Shown: piece after piece, positions 52,485 through 62,367 of the stretch
Layout: each line of letters opens with the position of its first letter
How positions within the stretch are numbered: position 1 is the first letter of the stretch
Source: Branchipolynoe longqiensis
Lineage: Eukaryota > Annelida > Polychaeta > Phyllodocida > Polynoidae
Direction of reading: 5' to 3'
DNA: 64,000 nucleotides
Assembly: GCA_030323885.1 (NCBI GenBank)
Contig: CM059199.1
Span: forward strand, 42,168,590 to 42,232,589
The notes under the pieces: model-generated
Seen by the model: the letters and a program-made list of their open reading frames with translations, nothing else
Told to the model about the DNA's origin: nothing
The model's database searches: none
Translations under genes and position numbers: made by a program

Positions 52485-52855
52485 TATTATATTACAACTG
52501 AAGCTCATCATGTCCAGCATTTTATTCTGTTGCTAAGAGTAATTGTATTATTGTTTCACCGGACGCGGTGGCCTAACCGGTAGAGCGCAGGCTTCCCATG
52601 CGGCAAGTCGGGAGTTCGAATCCCAGCCGAGTCTAACCAATGACTAATACAATTGATACTTCTCGCTACCTAGCCTGGCACTAGACATTAATAGGATATG
52701 ACAAGGACTGGTTGGTTCAGTGTCAGGATAATGTGACTGTCTGGGATATCGGGTCATTTATTTGAACTAATTCAAGGTAGATTATAGTGCCCAACCTAAA
52801 ATAATTATACAAAAATATAGTACAAATTCAAAAAGGATCGCATGATGCAACTTTA
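52485..52855. mobile_element. TTAA-MITE relative split by a SINE
   Basis: TTACAACTGAAGCTCATCATG on the left and GCATGATGCAACTTTAATTC on the right flank the SINE at 52556. Diverged. Confidence 0.45.
52556..52756 (+). mobile_element. SINE-A copy, head 2, 3'-truncated
   Basis: The best preserved head: GACGCGGTGGCCTAACCGG to CCCAGCCGAGTC can pair 6 of 7 acceptor-stem positions and a T arm (GGGAGTTCGAATCCC), showing tRNA ancestry. It ends after the core (GGGATATCGGGTCAT). Confidence 0.85.
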
Positions 52856-53079
52856 ATTCCTAAGCAATGCCATAACATATTATTCCCACAGGAGTCATCT
52901 ACAACTCAAGTAAACTACAAAGATTCACCATCAAGATGACAATGAGTTGGGAGTAACAATGGATTTTCTCTCTGAATATAAATGTAAATGTCCTTAATCA
53001 ATATGGATATTAAAAGTACTGGGAGGTTGCAGCAAGTAGTTGATAGAACCTGCACAGGTGCTGAATACACTTTGGACAA

Positions 53080-53413
53080 AGTTGGAGTTGTACGTCCTTG
53101 CAACATCTAAGTTAATATCAGGACAGGTACCGACTTGTGACTGCACAATCATGGCAACTTTATGGTACTGCCCCACTGGGAGACCAAACCACCAGCACCA
53201 TGACATCATATCCCACATAGCCACATTATCCTGCCACTGAGCCAACCAGCCATTGCCATATCCTAATAATGCCGAGTGCCTGGCTAGGAAGTGACAAGTA
53301 TACAGTTTTACGTCACTGGTTTGACTCAACCAGGGTTCGAACCCAGGAGTTTGAATCCCATGATCTAACAGAACGGGAAGCTGATGCTCAACTCATTCGT
53401 CAATCATGTGTGG
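53080..53413 (-). mobile_element. SINE-A full-length copy, head 1, tail 1
   Basis: All modules; a B-box duplication (GGGTTCGAACCCAGGAGTTTG) is present. Confidence 0.85.
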
Positions 53414-53655
53414 TTATCTATTACGCCTACGTACAAAATTAAAAATAAATATAAAAACCATGTGCCCGACCCTGATTTGATTTATTTAACCCCCCAAACA
53501 ATACGGTTACCCAGTTTAAATTTCGAAGCAAATTGCAATTCAACGATCATTACATTACTTCCAACCCTACCCATTTTGCCTCAAGATGGCATATTTGTCT
53601 TCTCTTTTTTCTTGAAGATTTATACTCCCTATCATGGATAAGTCTGATTAGACTT
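53414..53655. other. Unassigned spacer
   Basis: Nothing recognised. Confidence 0.3.
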
Positions 53656-53659
53656 GTTT

Positions 53660-53915
53660 TCACCATCAGACAGTCTGTCGATAGAAAGCCTGAGCCTACA
53701 CTTTTACCGACCCAACAGATTTTTAACCTCCCGCACCACATAGACATGGTATGTGAGCAACTGGCCTTTGATGGCACTGTAAGCTATACACAGCTGGGGA
53801 AATCCAAATTGGCAGAGGTGGGGGCATGGGGAATCGAACCACTGACCTTCAGATTAAGAGTGCGACCTAGAAAAAAGTCAGACACTCTGACCACTCTACC
53901 ACAGAGAACACCATG
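53660..53915 (-). mobile_element. SINE-B copy, tail missing
   Basis: Similar to 40790-41020: GTCGATAGAAAGCCTGAGCC to CCACTCTACCACAGAGAAC. Confidence 0.8.
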
Positions 53916-54246
53916 GCGACTTAATACCCAGGACTTAATACCCACAATTTCTTTCTCAGTCTCAGACCACGCGTGTACAACTTTATATTAATTAGTTATG
54001 AAGAAGATGCCTAATCGGGCAAATCAAATTAGGCTGTTCTTATGAGTAGATCTCTTGCAAATGCCATATTGCATGCATTGATTTAGTTAGATATGTATTT
54101 TCTGCACATGACAGTGAGGCAGAGACAAAATAAAGAGCTCGGAATCAACATTGAAATCACATTATAAATGCTCTTTGTGATGCCTGATGAAGAAACTCAT
54201 GTAGTACGGTAAAGGAACAACACATTCCTGACCTAAAAACTTACAT
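53916..54246. other. Intergenic, no gene seen
   Basis: AT-rich. AATAAAGAGC at 54129 is an isolated polyadenylation-like motif with no gene attached. Confidence 0.35.
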
Positions 54247-54251
54247 TATGT

Positions 54252-54365
54252 CGGTGGGGGTGGCGGTGGGGGTGGCGGTGGCGGTGGCGGTGACGGTGGC
54301 GGTGGTGGTGGCGGTGGCGGTGGCGATAGTCTTGCTTGTGGTGGTGGCGATGGTTCTGGTTATGG
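54252..54365 (+). repeat. (GGTGGC)n microsatellite
   Basis: GGCGGTGGCGGTGACGGTGG and variants; a 6-bp unit encoding Val/Ala repeats by chance. Confidence 0.9.
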
Positions 54366-54446
54366 CATTCGTGGTACAATTTGAGAAGCCACTGATGGTT
54401 GTTGTGGTTTATTATTTGTATGGTAGATTAGTCGTTGAGTCATAGG

Positions 54447-54635
54447 ACATTTCAATCGTGGATGATTTGTCTTCCTCATTCCACTGCTCTTCGCCATATG
54501 CTAATAATGCTGAGTGCCAGGCTAGGAAGTGGCAAGTATCAATTTTTAAGTCATTGGTTTAACTAGATCTCGATCCCACAATCTACCAGAATGGGAAAAC
54601 GGACTCTCAACTCATCCGGCCATCCCGGCTGGTTA
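54447..54635 (-). mobile_element. SINE-A copy, head 1, tail 2
   Basis: CATTTCAATCGTGGATG to CTCATCCGGCCATCCC. Confidence 0.8.
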
Positions 54636-54912
54636 TGGTTGTGGTTGTGGTTGTGGTTGTGGTTGTGGTTGTGGTAATGGGGTGTCGGTAATGGGGTGGC
54701 GGGTAAGGGGGTGGGATGACGGCTGGTTGTGGTTGTTGTTGTGGTTGTGGTTGTGGTTGTGGTTGTGATTGTGGTTGCGGTTGTTGTTGTAGAGTGACGG
54801 TAATGGGGTGGCGGGCAAGGATGTGTGGCTAATGGGGTGTGGGTAATGGGGTGTGGGTAAGGGCGTGTGGGTAATGGGGTGGTGGGTAAGTGGGTGGGGT
54901 GGCGAGTGGGGG
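54636..54912 (+). repeat. (GGTTGT)n and GTAATGGGGTG repeats
   Basis: Two GGTTGTGGTTGTGGTTGTGG blocks (54637-54675, 54722-54795), each followed by GTAATGGGGTGGCGGG; then GTAATGGGGTGTGG units to 54912. The order suggests a block duplication of about 110 bp. Confidence 0.9.
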
Positions 54913-55129
54913 GCGGGGAATAACGTGATAAAAGCGTGTCAGTTATTTCCTACCTAATGAATCATTAGGGTATGACACAAACCACAATTTATATATTCTT
55001 TACATGAGATTCCAAGGGCATCTTGTTTGCTCGCAACGACATTGGCTCGAGCCATAAAGTTCGCCTTGACATGACTGCTTGAATTGTGTTAGGCGCGCGA
55101 GCACACTTTTCAATGTGTGTGTGTTAGGG

Positions 55130-56056
55130 ACGGCGGAGAGTTCAGGAGGTGAGGAGGTGGGGGAGTCGGGAGGTGGGGGAGTGAGGAGGTAAGGAGGTGA
55201 GGAGGTGGGGGAGTAGGGAGGTGGGGGATTAGGGAGGTGGGGGAGGAGAGGAGGTAAGTGAGAAGGAGGTAAGGAGGTGAGGAGGTGGGGAAGTGGGGAA
55301 GGAGTGAGTGAGGAGGGGAGGTGAGGACGTGGGGAGTTGGGAGGTGGGGGATGAGAGGTGTAAGGAGGTGAGGAGTGGGGGAGTGGGGAGGTGGTGAGTG
55401 AGGAGGGTAAGAGGAGAGGAGGTGGGGGAGTGGGGGGAGGTGGGGGAGTGAGAGGTAATGAGGTAAGGAGGTGAGGAGTTGGGGGAGTGGGGAGGTGGGG
55501 GAGTGAAGAGGTAAGGAGGTGAGGAGGTGGGGGAGTGGGGAGGTGGGGGAATGAGGAGGTAAGGAGGTGAGGAGGTGGGGGAGTGGGGAGGTGGGGGAGT
55601 GAGGAGGTAAGGAGGTGAGGAGGTGGGGGGAGTTGGGAGGTGGGGGAGTGGGGAGCCAGGCAGGTGGGGAGAGGTTGTATGTGAAGGGGGAGACGGGGAT
55701 GCTGAGAGAAGCAGGGGAAATGGATGCGGGGATTCGGGGATGCGGGTAGGCGGAGAGGCACGGCAGTGAGGAGGCGGAGAGGTGAGAAGGCGTAGAGGTG
55801 AGGAGGCGCGGAGTGGAGAGCGGTAGTGGGGAGTGGATACTGGGATGCTGGGAGGCGGTGAGGTGGGTGAGGCGGGGAGGCGGGGAGGCGGGGAGCCAGG
55901 GGAGGCGGTGAGGTGGGGATGTGGAGATGTGAAGAGGAGCGGAGTGGATGCGGGGATGCTGGGAGGTGGGGAGGTGGGGAGGCGGGGAGGCGGGGAGGCG
56001 GGGAGGCAGGCATGCTAGGGGCGGGGAGGCGGGGAGGCGGGGAGGCGGGGAGGAAG
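55130..56056 (+). repeat. 0.9-kb G-rich purine array
   Basis: Units such as GGAGGTGGGGGAGTGAGG and AGGAGGTAAGGAGGTGAGG (about 40-50 bp higher order), passing into GGGGAGGC repeats after 55720. The strand is G/A-rich throughout, with many GGGG runs and high G-quadruplex potential. The minus strand reads as Pro/Ser/Leu-rich open frames. Confidence 0.95.
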
Positions 56057-56384
56057 AAGTTCTGATTGGTTCATTGCATCAAGCAGATAACTGTCATCGG
56101 GGGTGGGAATGGACATAGAAAAATACATGGGAATGGGTGAGTCTGTATGCAGTACACAGTACGGACAAATCAAAGCTGATATGTGTATGCAATACTCAAT
56201 GAGGCAGTGACATCACTAACATAGCTTTAAGTATTCACGCGTATCATGATCCAATTGCTCTATTCATCGTGTGTCTACTTGAATAACAATATATTTAGTC
56301 TTCAGTCAAGGATACGGGTTGTTGTAGAGATTTGTGAGGTTTTGGGTCATTTAACCACAATGACCCTCCTCAGTTTGTTGTTGT
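56057..56384. other. Intergenic, no gene seen
   Basis: Nothing recognised. Confidence 0.35.
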
Positions 56385-56606
56385 TGTTGGTACATTAGTT
56401 GTTTAAGCAGGGGAACTTTCAGTCGCAGACGACTGGTCTTCCTCATTCCATCGTTCCATGCCCTGTCCTAATAATGCCATGTGCCTGGCTAGGAAGCGAC
56501 AAGTATCAAGTATCATTGGTTTGACTCGACCAGGATTCGAACCCACAATCCCATGATCTACCAACACAGGAGACGGATGCTCTAACTCATTCGGCCATCC
56601 CGTCTG
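56385..56606 (-). mobile_element. SINE-A copy, head 1, tail 2
   Basis: Well preserved tail 2 end: TGTTGTTGTTGGTACATTAG, then GCAGGGGAACTTTCAGTCG; body and head intact. A good reference for the tail 2 subtype. Confidence 0.85.
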
Positions 56607-56854
56607 GTTGTTAGAGTGATGTGAGTTAGAGAATACTTACACAGTCTAAGAGGCTTATTTTCAATTAATTAGAAGTTAAACTTATAAATAGAACGGTTAT
56701 GAAGTACGGGTAACTGGAATAGAGTTCCTGAATTAATGCTTCATAAAGAATCTTTTGACAAATAATGAATTTGAAGCTCAGCCGTATAGTGCTATATTTT
56801 CACACCTATCCCGTCTCTACATCACGTCACAGGCAACAATTATCTAGAAGGTTT

Positions 56855-57177
56855 GCTTGTTTGTTGTTTTATACCCTAGCAACATATAGGGTCATATCAG
56901 GACGGGTACCGACTTATGACAGTGCACATTAATCATTTATAGTGCTTACCCCACTGAGAGATCAGACCGCTGGCACCATGACCCAATGTCCCACACTGTC
57001 ACATTATCCTGATACGGTGCTACCCAGTCATTGTCCTATCCTAATAATGCCCAGCACCAGGCCAGGTAGCGACAAGTTTAAATTGTGTAAGTCATTCGTT
57101 TGACTCGGCTGGGATTCAAACTCCATACCTTCCGTACGGGAAGCCTGCGCTCTACCGATTCGACCGCCATGTCTGGT
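56855..57177 (-). mobile_element. SINE-A full-length copy, head 2, tail 1
   Basis: All modules; ACCGATTCGACCGCC A-box region. Confidence 0.85.
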
Positions 57178-57180
57178 ATA

Positions 57181-57395
57181 TCCATCATCATCATCATGCT
57201 GTCGGTCGCAATGCGACAAAGACTGCTTTCATTACTTGACTGCCGCTCTCCATTTAGCTCTCTGCTGTGAGAGTTGAGTCCATGAGTCGGTCTTAATGTC
57301 TCTCAGCTTCAGGTTTCTCTTGATGGTATCCCTGAACCGGAGACTGGGGCGCCCTCTCTTTCTGTCCAGAAGGTAGGTATCAATCCACACAGGAC
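57181..57395 (-). mobile_element. LINE 3' end
   Basis: Same family as 51673: (ATG)n tail, GCAGTCTTTGTCGCATTGCG on the minus strand, coding end to about 57395; 5'-truncated. Confidence 0.75.
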
Positions 57396-57735
57396 TGATG
57401 GACTGCGTATACCGTGGTTAATTTAAGTAGATTTAAGTGCAATGTAGTTAGAATTGAATATTGTCTTAATACATATTCATGGTCTTGAATGAGCGGGGAC
57501 GCCCCCCCCCCCTCTTCCAGGGGGGTGGGGGTGGGGAACCAAAGCAACAAACCAAAGCGGTTGACACAAAACAGGACAGAAACGGTTACACTGAAAACAC
57601 AAGGTCATTTGCTTCAAATCAATATGTATTCTATTGCGATTATAAAACACCATATAAAAAACTAATCAGTTTATCATGAGCAAATGCATAAGCAGATAGT
57701 ATGTTGATCATTACAATGGAAAATGTTTTGTCCCA
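57396..57735. other. Unassigned, with C- and G-runs
   Basis: C-run at 57502, GGTGGGGGTGGGG at 57521; TGAATGAGCGGGGACGC resembles 16092-16112 in the leader of the DIRS-like element. Confidence 0.4.
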
Positions 57736-58215
57736 CATTCATCATCATCATCATTATGCTGTCGGTCGCGATGCGACAAAGACTGCTTTCATTACTTGAC
57801 TGCCGCTCTCCATTTAGCTCTCTGCTGTGAGAGTTGCATCCATGAGTCGGTCTTAATGTCACTCAGCTTCAGGTTTACATTTCATGAAAGCTGCCTGCAA
57901 AAGTGTTGAAGTGCTGCTGGCTTTGGCAAGTTACCAGCGGCACTCTCTCGGGGAGCAAATAGAGGTTTCACACCGGCAAGAACATGTCAAGACAGGCGCA
58001 AAACTATTTGTCCCTGCAGTGGCTGGTCGGGAGATGTTGGGAGTTCCATACATCAACCGCCCTTAATGCTGCCACAGTGACATGGTTTTCTGTTTAGGGT
58101 TTGCTCCCTTAGCCTTCGGTTCTGTCAAGAACCTGTACCACAAGGCAGTGGTTTACAACTCTGCAAGGCAGGGGCGTCAAACTCCCTGAGGTATTGCTAT
58201 ACCTGCAATACCTGC
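57736..58215. repeat. Composite repeat: LINE 3' tail plus conserved 340-bp unit, copy 2
   Basis: The LINE 3' end covers 57736-57875 (140 bp here against 50 bp in copy 1), then the unit ACATTTCATGAAAGCTGCC to CCTGCAATACCTGC, nearly identical to 42258-42600. The two copies therefore differ only in how much LINE tail is kept. Confidence 0.65.
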
Positions 58216-58247
58216 ATACCTCAGTCTATGGATAAACATACTAATAA

Positions 58248-58345
58248 AGATGCCTCACTCACATTACTTAGCACTCACATTACTTAGCACCATTACTTAG
58301 CACCTCACTCACATTACTCTGTCCCACATTACTTAGCACCTTTTG
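58248..58345 (+). repeat. CATTACTTAGCAC minisatellite
   Basis: Five copies of CATTACTTAGCAC spaced 14-32 bp, with CTCACT spacers. Confidence 0.85.
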
Positions 58346-58368
58346 AGGCAGTCTCATATGTAGACACA

Positions 58369-58430
58369 GTAAAACCTCTCTAACCGATCACCACCACAGA
58401 TCGGCCACGCCCTTATATCACACACACACA
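58369..58430 (+). mobile_element. pogo-like MITE left end
   Basis: CAGTAAAACCTCTCTAACCG, similar to 63526-63585; right end absent. Confidence 0.6.
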
Positions 58431-58439
58431 ATACCCTCC

Positions 58440-58562
58440 CCCGATGCTAACCAATCATAACACAAACTGTAACACACACATCCCATCCAAACAGCAATCC
58501 GGAGCCCAGGACTCCACCACCCCTGATGGTCAGTCTGCAACAGGCTCTCCGAATGACCACAT
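58440..58562 (+). pseudogene. Leader fragment of the DIRS-like family
   Basis: GGAGCCCAGGACTCCACC and GTCTGCAACAGGCTCTCCG match 16338-16348 plus 17044-17100. It shows the uninterrupted target of the MITE at 16349. Confidence 0.7.
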
Positions 58563-58760
58563 TTTTTGGTCGTAAATATGTTTATTCTGCTGAATAAGTC
58601 TTTTGTCAGTCCCGAAGCACTGGTCTTCCAGTCATTTTTCGATTCAGGGTTGTTCACACAAAAGGTATATATAATAAGGTATACAATAACTGTTGAAATA
58701 CACAATTTGCAGCCTGTAAGACAATGAATATCTGTAACCCAAAACTTCCATAGCAATATA
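58563..58760 (-). repeat. SINE-C-like copy
   Basis: AAATATGTTTATTCTGCTGAA and CGAAGCACTGGTCTTCC correspond to 28185-28250. Confidence 0.5.
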
Positions 58761-59084
58761 GTAACAGTAGTGTCATATAACTAGATCAATATTACTCAGA
58801 TCAATGTGAGTATTTACATAGTATTTAGAATGTAATCAGAAGTTATCTTCTGTATTCATTTGGTAAAGTTCTACTAAGTTTTAATGTTCAGTTGCAGTTA
58901 GGCAAGCGGTATATACATGTCCGTTTGTTAGAAATATTCTAGTGTAAGTCTAGTGTAGTTAGTTATGTGAGTTTATGAATTATGTTGTTGGGGTGGAGTG
59001 GTTAATAAAAACCATGTTGTCTCAAACTTCAGCTTACACATCATTTCTGCCCGAGATGAATGTAAAGAATAGTTATTTCAAGCT
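58761..59084. other. Intergenic, no gene seen
   Basis: AT-rich; nothing recognised. Confidence 0.35.
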
Positions 59085-59420
59085 GCATAGTCCGATAGTT
59101 TTCAGTTTCTGTCACTTTTCTGAAATAAATATATTAAATTGATTCATATAATCTATTTTACTTTACGTTGATGCAACTTGTATTTTCAATGTCTGAGATA
59201 TTTGAAATATAAACATGTAAACATAGTTTTGGAAAGCGCACCAAAACCATTAAATCGACCCAGTATTCCCTTTTATATGACAATATATGCTCAATAAGTG
59301 CACTAGTATCTAATTTAAATGTGTAGACCCAAATTTAAATGATTATTTTGGTTTTGAAAATGTGCTGCTTCATTGCGGGTTTAAATCCAGAGACCAAATC
59401 TATAAATGGGAACTAAACGT
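59085..59420 (+). mobile_element. TTAA-MITE copy, partial
   Basis: AAGCTGCATAGTCCGATAG, GAAATAAATATATTAAATTG and the GCTCAATAAGTGCACTAGTATC segment; right terminus missing. Confidence 0.6.
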
Positions 59421-59833
59421 AAATATACCTGCTGAAAGTATTTCTTTTCCCATACTACTCACTGTGCTAACCCATCAACAATACGTAGATAAGACTGGCT
59501 CAAAAGGTGCCTAGCAATATGGGATAAAACTTTGTCCATTGTAATCAATATACTATCTGATTATGCATTTGCTCAGGATAAACTGATTTGTTTTGTACAT
59601 GGTGTTTCATAATCCCAATAGAATACATATTGATTTGAAGCAAATGTCCTTGTATTTTCAGTGTAACCGTTTCTGTGCTTTTTGGGTCAATCGTTAGAAT
59701 GGACAAAACAAAGAAGAGTTATCACGTTTTGAGACAGGCTCAGATAAGATTATGTATCCATATGCCGACAATGCCTCAGCATACAAAGGGTTATTTAGCT
59801 GATTTAGCAGTCCCTCGCATGAGACCCAATACC
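59421..59833. other. Intergenic, no gene seen
   Basis: A stretch near 59560-59660 (CATTTGCTCAGGATAAAC, AATACATATTGATTTGAAGC) is a diverged inverted copy of 57605-57700. Confidence 0.45.
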
Positions 59834-60170
59834 GGATGGAGTGGTGGAATCGGTAAGAATGCTGCCCTCACATGTGGAAGGTCGGGGATTTTAATCTGGG
59901 CTAGGTAAAACGGATCGCTTCCAAAATTGAAACTGGTCACTACCTAGGCCGGTGCTGAGCATTATTAGGACAGGATAAGGACTGGCTTAACTCAATGTAA
60001 GGATACTGTTACTGACTACAATATTGGGTCATGTTGTTTGCACCCTGGGCTTACAGTGGGGCAGCACTGGCAAGCTCTCTTTGGCAAACTCTCCATGAGT
60101 ATGCACTGTCACATATCGTTACCCTTCACAATGAAATTTGACATGATGCTAGGACATAAACCCCAATAAG
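59834..60170 (+). mobile_element. SINE-A full-length copy, head 2, tail 1, diverged
   Basis: Head GGTGGAATCGGTAAGAATGC with B box GGGGATTTTAATCTGGG (decayed); the core has a local duplication (GGCAAGCTCTCTTTGGCAAAC). Confidence 0.75.
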
Positions 60171-60197
60171 CAAAGAAACAACACTTGTTCACCGTTA

Positions 60198-60911
60198 AGC
60201 CCCAATCACACATAGCCGGACGAGCCCCGGATTTTGAGCCGGACCACCCATGGACCAACGGCCTGGACTGTCTCGGACCGCCACGGATAAAATCATTGTT
60301 TTCGTCAATTTTTGCCTCGCAGTCACACTTTCCCGGATGAGCCCCGGACCGCCCCGTACCACCCCCGGACTGCCCCCGGACAGGGCCAGACCAGCCCCTG
60401 ACAAGGCCGGACCACCCCGGACTGCCCCGGACCACCCCCGGATTATCCCGGATCACCCCCAGACTATCCCGGATCACCCCCGGTCTTACAGGGGCAGTCC
60501 GGGAGTGGTCCGTGGCTAGGCCGGGGGTAGTCCTGGATAGTCCGGGGATGGTCCGGGTCAAACCATGACTCAAAATGACCCCGAACCACCCCCGGACAGG
60601 CCCAGTCCACCCCGGACCACCCCCCACATACCCAGACCACCCCCGGACCACCCCCCGGATCAGGCCGGATCAGGCTGGATTGAGCCCAGATCGCAAAATC
60701 CCCCAGACCACCCCGGATGTTTTAGACATTTTAAAACATCCGGGGCTCACCCCGGACGGCGCCGGACGAGCCGCGGATCAGGCCGGATCAGGGGGTGTCG
60801 GCACGGACGAGCCACGGACGAGCCACGGATCACCCCGGATCGCCCCGGACCACCCCGGATGGCGGTCCGGAGCTCGTCCGGCCCCTGATCCGGGTATGTG
60901 TGACTGGGCCT
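60198..60911. mobile_element. 714-bp foldback element filled with CCCCGGACCAC repeats
   Basis: Left end AGCCCCAATCACACATAGCC, right end complementary to AGGCCCAGTCACACATACCC. TTA at 60195-60197 and 60912-60914. The interior consists almost entirely of 10-15 bp units of CCCCGGACCAC, CCCCGGATCAC and GGCCGGATCA, in both orientations. GC-rich island against AT-rich surroundings. Long open frames are shadows. Confidence 0.85.
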
Positions 60912-61007
60912 TTAAACAAAGGATGAACAACTTCTGTAATTGACAAGGTATCACTGTAGTCACCTATGTTATATGGTTCAATGCTACCTGTCCAATAAAT
61001 AACCAGC

Positions 61008-61094
61008 ATTGGTTTAACTCGACCGGGACTTAAATTCCCGACCTTCCGGCACGGGAGGTCTACGCTCTACCGATTCGGCCAGTGCGTCCGGTGC
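61008..61094 (-). mobile_element. SINE-A head 2 fragment
   Basis: GGTTTAACTCGACCGGG to ACCGATTCGGCCAGTGCG; only the head. Confidence 0.7.
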
Positions 61095-61252
61095 TGTCCA
61101 CTGAGACACCATATTGAGCTATCAATGTTGTTTCTTTATGCACTGTGTGTAGTGGTTCTTATGAGATATGAGTGCACATCAAAGCACCCATAAACAAGTC
61201 AGTAAGAAGTGTCACCGTGGCATAGTTTCCCTTACACCTCCGACAATAGTCG

Positions 61253-61597
61253 TTTGTTTGTTTGTTTGTTGTTATTTTACATCATAGCAACATCTAAGGT
61301 CATATCAGGACAGCTACCGACTTGTGACAGTGCACACTCATGAGAACTTTATAGTGATGCTCCACTGGGAGACCAGGCCACCAGAACCATGACCTGATAT
61401 CCCACTCACTCACATTATCCTGACACTGAGATAACCAGTCATTGGCCTACCCTAATAATGCCGAGAGACTGGCTAGGAAGTGACAAGTATCAATTTTTAA
61501 GCCATTGGTTTGACTCGACCAGGGTTCGAACCCACGATTCCATGGTCTACCAACACGGGAGACGGACGCTCTAACTCATTCGGCCATCCCGTCTTGT
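61253..61597 (-). mobile_element. SINE-A full-length copy with perfect target duplication
   Basis: A 345-bp element between two copies of TCCGACAATAGTCG (61239-61252 and 61598-61611). This fixes both ends: the 5' end is at ACAAGACGGGATGGCC on the minus strand and the 3' end is an (A/C)AAACAAAC run. Head 1, tail 1. Confidence 0.95.
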
Positions 61598-61617
61598 TCC
61601 GACAATAGTCGATTCCC

Positions 61618-61822
61618 ATCTCCTCCTGCAACAAACTAGCCCCCCCCCCTCCCCCATTCGACCTCCATCCTCCTCGTACCTTTTTCTATGCTAGAAAATT
61701 AACTTCTTGCATAATATCCCATAATTATTAATCGGTACCGCATACTGATAATATTGCTGCCCCGACCTACCCCCACCCCCACCCCGACCAACAAACCCCC
61801 ACCCCACCCCACTCCCCATCCG
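61618..61822. repeat. C-rich low-complexity stretch
   Basis: CCCCCCCCCTCCCCC and CCCCACCCCCACCCC tracts. Confidence 0.7.
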
Positions 61823-61839
61823 CTTTATTATTCACCGTA

Positions 61840-62172
61840 TGGAATGGCCGAATGCGTTGAATCTCCGTCTCCAGTGTTGGTAGATCGTGGGGTTCGAATC
61901 CTTGTCAAGTAAAACCAATGACTTCAAAATTGATACTTGTCACTTCCTAGCCAGGCACTCACCATTATTAGGAGTGCGCAAGGACTGTTTAGTTCTGGGT
62001 CAGGATAATATGACTGAGTGGGATATTAGGTCATGGTGCTGGCAGCATGGTCCTGCCTCCCAGTGGGGCAGCACTGTAAAGTCGCCGCGAGTGCCCACTG
62101 TCACAAGTCGGCACCCGTCCTGATATGACCGCAGATGTTGCCAGAATGTGAAACTCCAGCAATCAACCAACC
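61840..62172 (+). mobile_element. SINE-A full-length copy, head 1, tail 1
   Basis: GAATGGCCGAATGCGTTGAA to CTCCAGCAATCAACC. All modules present. Confidence 0.85.
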
Positions 62173-62367
62173 TTTATTGTTCAGAGAAGCAGAGGTACTA
62201 CATATCATTTGACGTATACTCTTTTCTCCTCTCTACGCATAAAGCGTGTGAGAGTCTGTCAGCTTAATCGGCAATTTAAGATAGTAAAATGTGTGCGGCC
62301 ACTAATTGGATCCTAATTGAATTAATAGCTATGGTGTCTGGAAGCGTATGTATGGGCGGTTGATTAA

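Noticed and set aside
52558..52630. A true tRNA gene
   Set aside because: It folds partly as a cloverleaf, but the anticodon stem is poor and the sequence continues directly into the SINE body.
55000..56013. 337-codon Pro/Ser/Leu ORF on the minus strand
   Set aside because: Reverse strand of the G-rich array; low complexity throughout.
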